Assembly (NCBI RefSeq): GCF_037126465.1
Contig: NC_088201.1
Coordinates: 132,708,052 to 132,772,051, forward strand
DNA: 64,000 nt
From: Ornithodoros turicata
Taxonomy: Eukaryota > Arthropoda > Arachnida > Ixodida > Argasidae
Direction of reading: 5' to 3'
In this document: one piece after another, positions 57,471-64,000 of the stretch
Numbering within the stretch: the stretch's first letter is position 1
Layout of the letters: each line of letters starts with the position of its first letter
Position numbers and translations under genes: made by a program
Notes under the pieces: model-generated
The model's input: only the letters and a program-made list of their open reading frames with translations
Databases searched by the model: none
Told to the model about the DNA's origin: nothing

Positions 57471-59460
57471 ATAAGTTGATATGGTCGCTAAAAAAGGAGC
57501 GTTTGCCATGTTATTTGAAAGGCAGCAGTAGGTATCCTCGCGCAGGTGATCGTTGTGCTTTTGTCGGTCTTCAGTCATCGATTGTGGATGCGTATAATAA
57601 CGTCATCCGCATCGACCATCGCTTTTTTATCGTCTGTTGTGCGGCCTGTGTGGTGAACTGCAACGATCAAGATAGCCTCTCGATTGATGGGGCATTCCAG
57701 CAGAGTCTTTTATACGCTTTCGAGCCTGATATCATGTTCGCAACGTGTGTACAAGTGCTTGATCACTGTAGGCTATGTAAACAGAAAGAACACTGATGCA
57801 AGGGTGACCTTATCCTGCAGGTGACTCCCATACGCATAACTCGACGTGGTACTTTCAACGTGTCACAAATCTGCAACGAGTTAGACCATCTCTTTGCTGG
57901 CTGTGTTTCTTTGGAGTGTGACTCCTACGGAAAACGTACTCATGGTGCTGCCTTGTTTACGTCCTCGTCATGTGTGTGTGTTTTTCTTTGTTTGTTGAGC
58001 GCTGTTTTCGTCAGTTACCCAGGGCGTCCCTGCTTGTGAGCGTGGAAGTTGCCAGTGTCGTGACCCCCTGTTAGTGCGGTGCTGTGCTTACCTCTGACCT
58101 CCTTTATTTCTGCATTTCAGCATATAAGATTATTGTACAAATCATTAAGCACTAAATTGATTGTTCTGTTCAGCCAACAAAGATACATCATTACGTTGCG
58201 ACTGTCTCTCGCTCTGATGAAATTTCACACAATGGGAACATACGTAATGTATATATTTGTCCTTACTTGTCATCTGCTATGATGCACTTGACATCACAGA
58301 CATAATAATTGCTAAAATAAACGGCCACACTTTAATGCTATTACACTGCATCTGAGCCATTCAGAATTTGTAGTTTATTGAGACCGTGTACACAAAATAC
58401 AGATGTTAAAATGAACCAAATACCTCGTAAAGAAGGATAACTTATACCGGTTTCAATAGTGGTGTTTCAAGGATGGAGCAAACAGGAAAGGACCAAAGAA
58501 AACACACACAACAACAGCTGCAACATCAGCCACAAACAAGCCTGTGCTGCCATTTTGTTCAATAATTGTGTTGAGCTTATTTGTACAAAGCCACATATTA
58601 TTCAGGAAACACTTTTACACACCTGGTTGGGGACTTATCTATTTCTCCATGCTCATTCTTTATAAACTTCTCTCTCGACTCCATACTGGCATTGTAAGCA
58701 ATTTCACTGGCATTATCATCGCACCATTACATGCCAAACCATCACCACCACCAATGCCTAAAAACTCCCCACAGCTCATGCCATGCCATACGGCTGCCAA
58801 CATTACATCTTGCACTAAACAAGCGTATGAAGGTGGGGTAGTTGGTACGAATTCATTCCGCAGCAAAGAGACGTGGACAGAAGGACGACGACTGCATCAT
58901 TCACTACGGTCTTTGAAATCACTCCTTATTCAGGCTTTTTGTAAATTTACGAAAGAATTTGCATAGTGATGCAGTTAGTTATCACTTCACTCTTACACAG
59001 ATCACTCAACTTTGACTGTGAAATGACATAAGAGGCCTGTGTGATGCCATGAGAATGGTAATCGCCATTGTACAATTGTGTAAACTTATTTAGGGAATTT
59101 TTGCTTCAGCAGCTCTTCACCGCTTTCTTGACATTTTTTCTAGTTTCCCAGTCATGCAATAGTTCTCAGACTATTCCCAGTTTTCCATGCTTTACTGGAT
59201 TGCAGACATCCTGAAATACAGACGATGATTCAAGCAACTCAGCAACTGGGCGTTTGAGGCTTACATGTTTGTATCATCCGTATTTGTGGCCTGCTTCGAC
59301 TAATTTGCGTTTACACAGATGATAAAGCTATGAAAAATTATTGCACAGGCTGCATTTCTGCACTGTGTGGTTATGCAGTTTGACTATGCACCTTTGTACT
59401 GAGAGATTGTGCTATTGCTCTTGAGAAACAACACAGTGGAATACAACAGCAAGGCACACC
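57471..59460. other. No firmly supported gene
   Basis: The frame 57476-57796 (106 codons, Cys-rich end CVQVLDHCRLCKQKEH) has no domain I recognise. A segment from 57821 after CCTGCAG could be an exon (VSQICNELDHLFAGC). An AATAAA near 58315 could end a transcript. Nothing is recognised in 58340-59460. Confidence 0.35.
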
Positions 59461-59466
59461 TAGAGA

Positions 59467-61172
59467 TTCTTTTTACTTGACGAAGTACAGGTGACAGGTG
59501 CACATCGAACAGAAATCTTCGCAAGAGATGCCGTGGATGACTGCATAAACGACGACAACGACAGTGTGACGAGCCTACGAGCCCGCTCGCATTTCAACAA
59601 TACAGTCACAACATGAACAGCGTTAGTTACGCATTTAGATTCAATAAATCGTGGACGTCAAAATAGAAAATTCCGTTAAAGATTTTAACATTAAAGTCGT
59701 GAATTCACTATTCTTTTTACTTGACGAAGTACGCTCGCAGGTGCACATCGAACAGAAATCTTCGCAAGAGATGCCGTGGATGACTGCATAAACGACGACA
59801 ACGACAGTGTGACGAGCCTACGAGCCCGCCACTGGAGCCCGCTCGCATTTCAACAATACAGTCACAACATGAACAGCGTTAGTTACGCATTTAGATTCAA
59901 TAAATCGTGGACGTCAAAATAGAAAATTCCGTTAAAGATTTTAACATTAAAGTCGTGAATTCACTATTCTTTTTACTTGACGAAGTACGCTCGCAGGTGC
60001 ACATCGAACAGAAATCTTCGCAAGAGATGCCGTGGATGACTGCATAAACGACGACAACGACAGTGTGACGAGCCTACGAGCCCGCCACTGGAGCCCGCTC
60101 GCATTTCAACAATACAGTCACAACATGAACAGCGTTAGTTACGCATTTAGATTCAATAAATCGTGGACGTCAAAATAGAAAATTCCGTTAAAGATTTTAA
60201 CATTAAAGTCGTGAATTCACTATTCTTTTTACTTGACGAAGTACGCTCGCAGGTGCACATCGAACAGAAATCTTCGCAAGAGATGCCGTGGATGACTGCA
60301 TAAACGACGACAACGACAGTGTGACGAGCCTACGAGCCCGCCACTGGAGCCCGCTCGCATTTCAACAATACAGTCACAACATGAACAGCATTAGTTACGC
60401 ATTTACATTCAATAAATCGTGGACGTCAAAACAGAAAATTCCGTTAAAGATTTTAACATTAAAGTCGTGAATTCATTATTCTTTTTACTTGACGAAGTAC
60501 GCTCGCAGGTGCACATCGAACAGAAATCTTCGCAAGAGATGCCGTGGATGACTGCATAAACGACGACAACGACAGTGTGACGAGCCTACGAGCCCGCCAC
60601 TGGAGCCCGCTCGCATTTCAACAATACAGTCACAACATGAACAGCGTTAGTTACGCATTTAGATTCAATAAATCGTGGACGTCAAAATAGAAAATTCCGT
60701 TAAAGATTTTAACATTAAAGTCGTGAATTCACTATTCTTTTTACTTGACGAAGTACGCTCGCAGGTGCACATCGAACAGAAATCTTCGCAAGAGATGCCG
60801 TGGATGACTGCATAAACGACGACAACGACAGTGTGACGAGCCTACGAGCCCGCCACTGGAGCCCGCTCGCATTTCAACAATACAGTCACAACATGAACAG
60901 CGTTAGTTACGCATTTAGATTCAATAAATCGTGGACGTCAAAATAGAAAATTCCGTTAAAGATTTTAACATTAAAGTCGTGAATTCACTATTCTTTTTAC
61001 TTGACGAAGTACGCTCGCAGGTGCACATCGAACAGAAATCTTCGCAAGAGATGCCGTGGATGACTGCATAAACGACGACAACGACAGTGTGACGAGCCTA
61101 CGAGCCCGCCACTGGAGCCCGCTCGCATTTCAACAATACAGTCACAACATGAACAGCGTTAGTTACGCATTT
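59467..61172 (+). repeat. 256-bp satellite array, forward orientation
   Basis: About 7 nearly identical units run into the assembly gap. The first unit is 244 bp, lacking the 12-bp GCCACTGGAGCC; the rest are 256 bp. It is the inverted counterpart of the array at 50286-51385. Confidence 0.92.
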
Positions 61173-61272
61173 NNNNNNNNNNNNNNNNNNNNNNNNNNNN
61201 NNNNNNNNNNNNNNNNNNNNNNNNNNNNNNNNNNNNNNNNNNNNNNNNNNNNNNNNNNNNNNNNNNNNNNNN
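61173..61272. other. Assembly gap (100 N)
   Basis: Exactly 100 N separate two unrelated satellites, which is the usual placeholder for a gap of unknown length. Adjacency of the two arrays is therefore unproven. Confidence 0.99.
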
Positions 61273-64000
61273 TTCGTGTTCTCGACGTCGCCAAACGCTC
61301 TAAAAACGCTATTTAGCACTGTTTTCATTATCTAAGACATTTTCAGATTGATTTTTCGATTTCTGGCGCATTTTCAATATTCGTGTTCTCCACGTCGCCA
61401 AACGCTCTAAAAACGCTATTTAGCACTGTTTTCATGATCTAAGACGTTTTCAGATTGATTTTTCGATTTCCGGCGCATTTTGAATATTCGTGTTCTCCAC
61501 ATCGCCAAACGCTCTAAAAACGCTAATTAGCACTGTTTTCACGAGCTAAGACGTTTTCAGCTTGACTTTTCGATTTCCGGCACATTTTGATTATTCCCAT
61601 TCTCCACGTCGCCAACCGCTCTAAAAACGGTATTTAGCACTGTTTTCACGATCTAAGACGTTTTCAGCTTGACTTTTTGATTTCCGGCACATTTTGATTA
61701 TTCCCATTCTCCACGTCACCATCCGCTCCAAAAACGCTATTTAGCACTGTTTTCATGATCTAAGACGTTTTCAGCTTGATTTTTCGATTTCCGGCACATT
61801 TTGATTATTCCCATTTTAGACGTCGCTCAACGCTCTAAAAACGCCATTCAGCGATTTAAGACGTTTTCAGCTTGATTTTTCGATTTCCGGCACATTTTGA
61901 TTATTCCCATTCTCCACGTCGCCAACCGCTCTAAAAACGCTATTTAGCACTGTTTTCATGATCTAAGACGTTTTCAGCTTGATTTTTCGATTTCCGGCAC
62001 ATTTTGAATATTCGTGTTCTCCACGTCGCCAAACGCTCTGAAAACGCTATTTAGCACTGTTTTCATGATCTAAGACGTTTTCAGCTTGATTTTTTGATTT
62101 CCGGCGCATTTTGAATATTCGTGTTCTCCACGTCGCCAAATGCTCTAAAAACGCTATTTAGCACTGTTTTCACGATCTAAGACGGTTTCAGCTTGATTTT
62201 TCGATTTCCGGCGCATTTTGAATATTCGAGTTCTCCACGTCGCCAAACGCTCGAAAAACGCTATTTAGCACTGTTTTCACGATCTAAGACGTTTTCAGCT
62301 TGATTTTTCGATTTCCGGCGCATTTTGAATATTCGTGTTCTTGACGTCGCCAAACGCTCGAAAACGCTATTTAGCACTGTTTTCATGATCTAAGACGTGT
62401 TCAGCTTGATTTTTCGATTTCCGGCGTATTTTGAATATTCGTGTTCTAGACGTCGCCAAACGCTCTGAAAACGCTATTAAGACTGTTTTCATGATCTAAG
62501 ACGTGTTCAGCTTGATTTTTCGATTTCCGGCACATTTTGAATATTCCCATTCTCCACGTCGCCAATCGCTCTAAAAACGCTATTAAGACTGTTTTCATGA
62601 TCTAAGACGTTTTGAGCTTGATTTTTCGATTTCTGGCGTTTTTGAATATCCGTGTTCTCCACGTCGCCAAACGCTCTAAAAACGCTATTTAGCACTGTTT
62701 TCACGATTTAAGACGTTATAAGCTTGATTTTTCGATTTCCGGCACATTTTGATTATTCCCATTCTACACGTCGCCAACCGCTCTAAAAACGCTATTTAGC
62801 ACTGTTTTCATGATCTAAGACGTTTTCAGCTTGATTTTTCGATTTCCGGTGCATTTTGAATATTCGTGTTCTCCACGTCGCCAAACGCTCTAAAAACGCT
62901 ATTTAACACTGTTTTCACGATCTAAGACGTTTTCAGCTTGACTTTTCGATTTCCGGCACATTTTGAATATTCGTGTTCTCCACGTCGCCAAACGCTCTGA
63001 AAACGCTATTAAGACTGTTTTCATGACCTAAGACGTTTTCAGCTTGATTTTTCGATTTCCGGCACATTTTGATTATTCGTGTTCTGCACGTCGCCAAACG
63101 CTCTAAAAACGCTATTTAGCACTGTTTTCACGATCTAAGACGTTTTCAGCTTGATTTTTCGATTTCCGGCACATTTTGATTATCCATCCCCATTTTAAAC
63201 GTCGCCAAACGCTCTGAAAACGCTATTTAGCACTGTTTTCATGATCTAAGACGTTTTCAGCTTGATTTTTTGATTTCCGGCACATTTTGAATATTCGTGT
63301 TCTCCACGTCGCCAAACGCTCTAAAAACGCTATTTAGCACTGTTTTCATGATCTAAGATGTTTTCAGCTTGATTTTTCGATTTCCGGCACATTTTGATTA
63401 TTCCCATTTTAAACGTCGCCAACCGCTCTAAAAACGCTATTTAGCACTGTTTTCATGATCTAAGACGTTTTCAGCTTGATTTTTCGATTTCCGGCACATT
63501 TTGATTATTCGTGTTCTCCACGTCGCCAAACGCTCTAAAAACGCTATTTAGCACTGCTTTCATGATCTAAGACGTTTTCAGCTTGATTTTTCGATTTCCG
63601 GCACATTTTGATTATTCCCATTTTAAACGTCGCCAAACGCTCTAAAAACGCTATTTAGCACTGTTTTCATGATCTAAGACGTTTTCAGCTTGATTTTTCG
63701 ATTTCCGGCACATTTTGAATATTCGTGTTCTCCACGTCGCCAAACGCTCTAAAAACGCTATTTAGCACTGTTTTCATGATCTAAGACGTTTTCAGCTTGA
63801 TTTTTCGATTTCCGGCACATTTTGATTATTCGTGTTCTCCACGTCGGCAATCGCTCTAAAAACGCTATTTAGCACTGTTTTCATGACCTAAGACGTTTTC
63901 AGCTTGATTTTTCGATTTCCGGCACATTTTGATTATACGTGTTCTGCACGTCGCCAAACGCTCTAAAAACGCTATTTAGCACTGTTTTCATGATCTAAGA
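61273..64000. repeat. 107-bp satellite array running off the window
   Basis: About 25 units carry TTTTCGATTTCCGG, ACGCTCTAAAAACGCTATTT and CACTGTTTTCATGATC, repeating every 105-108 bases. Two main variants differ at TTCGTGTTCTCC versus TTCCCATTCTCC, with a third, CCCATTTTAAAC. Open frames within it are repeat by-products. Confidence 0.93.

Noticed and set aside
61273..64000. Coding repeats in the 107-bp array
   Set aside because: Frames arise from the repeat and include the assembly gap in some cases.

Overview
The window is eukaryotic, repeat-dominated DNA. I infer a tick or related chelicerate genome, but this is not proven. The reasons are tRNA-derived SINE tails resembling the tick 'Ruka' family, BEL/Pao and Penelope-like retroelements, CGGBP1-like hAT transposases, decayed Mutator-like (MULE) sequence and very long satellite arrays. 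I find no intact host protein-coding gene with confidence. No rRNA gene, tRNA gene, operon or CRISPR array is present. Almost every longer reading frame is a transposon relic with in-frame stops or frameshifts, or a by-product of a tandem repeat.

Layout. 1-6.2 kb holds diverged DNA-transposon pieces: an inverted-repeat element, a hAT-like element whose left end contains a Penelope fragment with a complete hammerhead-ribozyme core, and a 0.9 kb element flanked by 7-bp target duplications. 6.2-16.0 kb is a 356-bp satellite (about 26 units, each two related halves) with higher-order structure, interrupted near its right edge by a 407-bp hAT MITE. 16.0-21.7 kb is a BEL/Pao retrotransposon relic, split by a 2.46 kb element that itself contains a second copy of the 0.9 kb element. 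23.2-26.1 kb contains a TTAA-type element and a TA-type element side by side, plus hairpins and hAT ends. 28.3-31.9 kb is a three-layer nest of DNA transposons. 32.7-33.5 kb is a hAT deletion derivative that keeps a BED-type finger.

35-39.3 kb (minus strand) is the most unusual coding relic: a MULE transposase with its D-D-E positions visible, then a SWIM zinc finger, then two tandem Ulp1 protease-PHD finger modules. The first protease copy has lost its catalytic residues; the second keeps His, Asp, Gln and Cys. 39.5-41.9 kb is a head-to-head pair of Penelope-like elements, followed by a hAT-like element and a CGGBP1-like hAT transposase relic (43.9-45.0 kb). 48.3-50.3 kb is a Ty3/gypsy remnant with a clear 3' LTR and polypurine tract.

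50.3-61.2 kb contains a 250-256 bp satellite in both orientations and a 1.7 kb segmental duplication separated by a second type of Penelope-like element. One duplicate carries a SINE insertion and the other preserves the empty site. A 100-N assembly gap (61173-61272) leads into a third satellite of about 107 bp period that runs off the right end.

The sequence documents successive insertions and array expansion. It does not show cooperating cellular genes. The only gene-like hints are a duplicated exon-like segment with a YY1 motif and splice donor (about 51.4 and 55.6 kb) and a promoter-like stretch near 57.2 kb.
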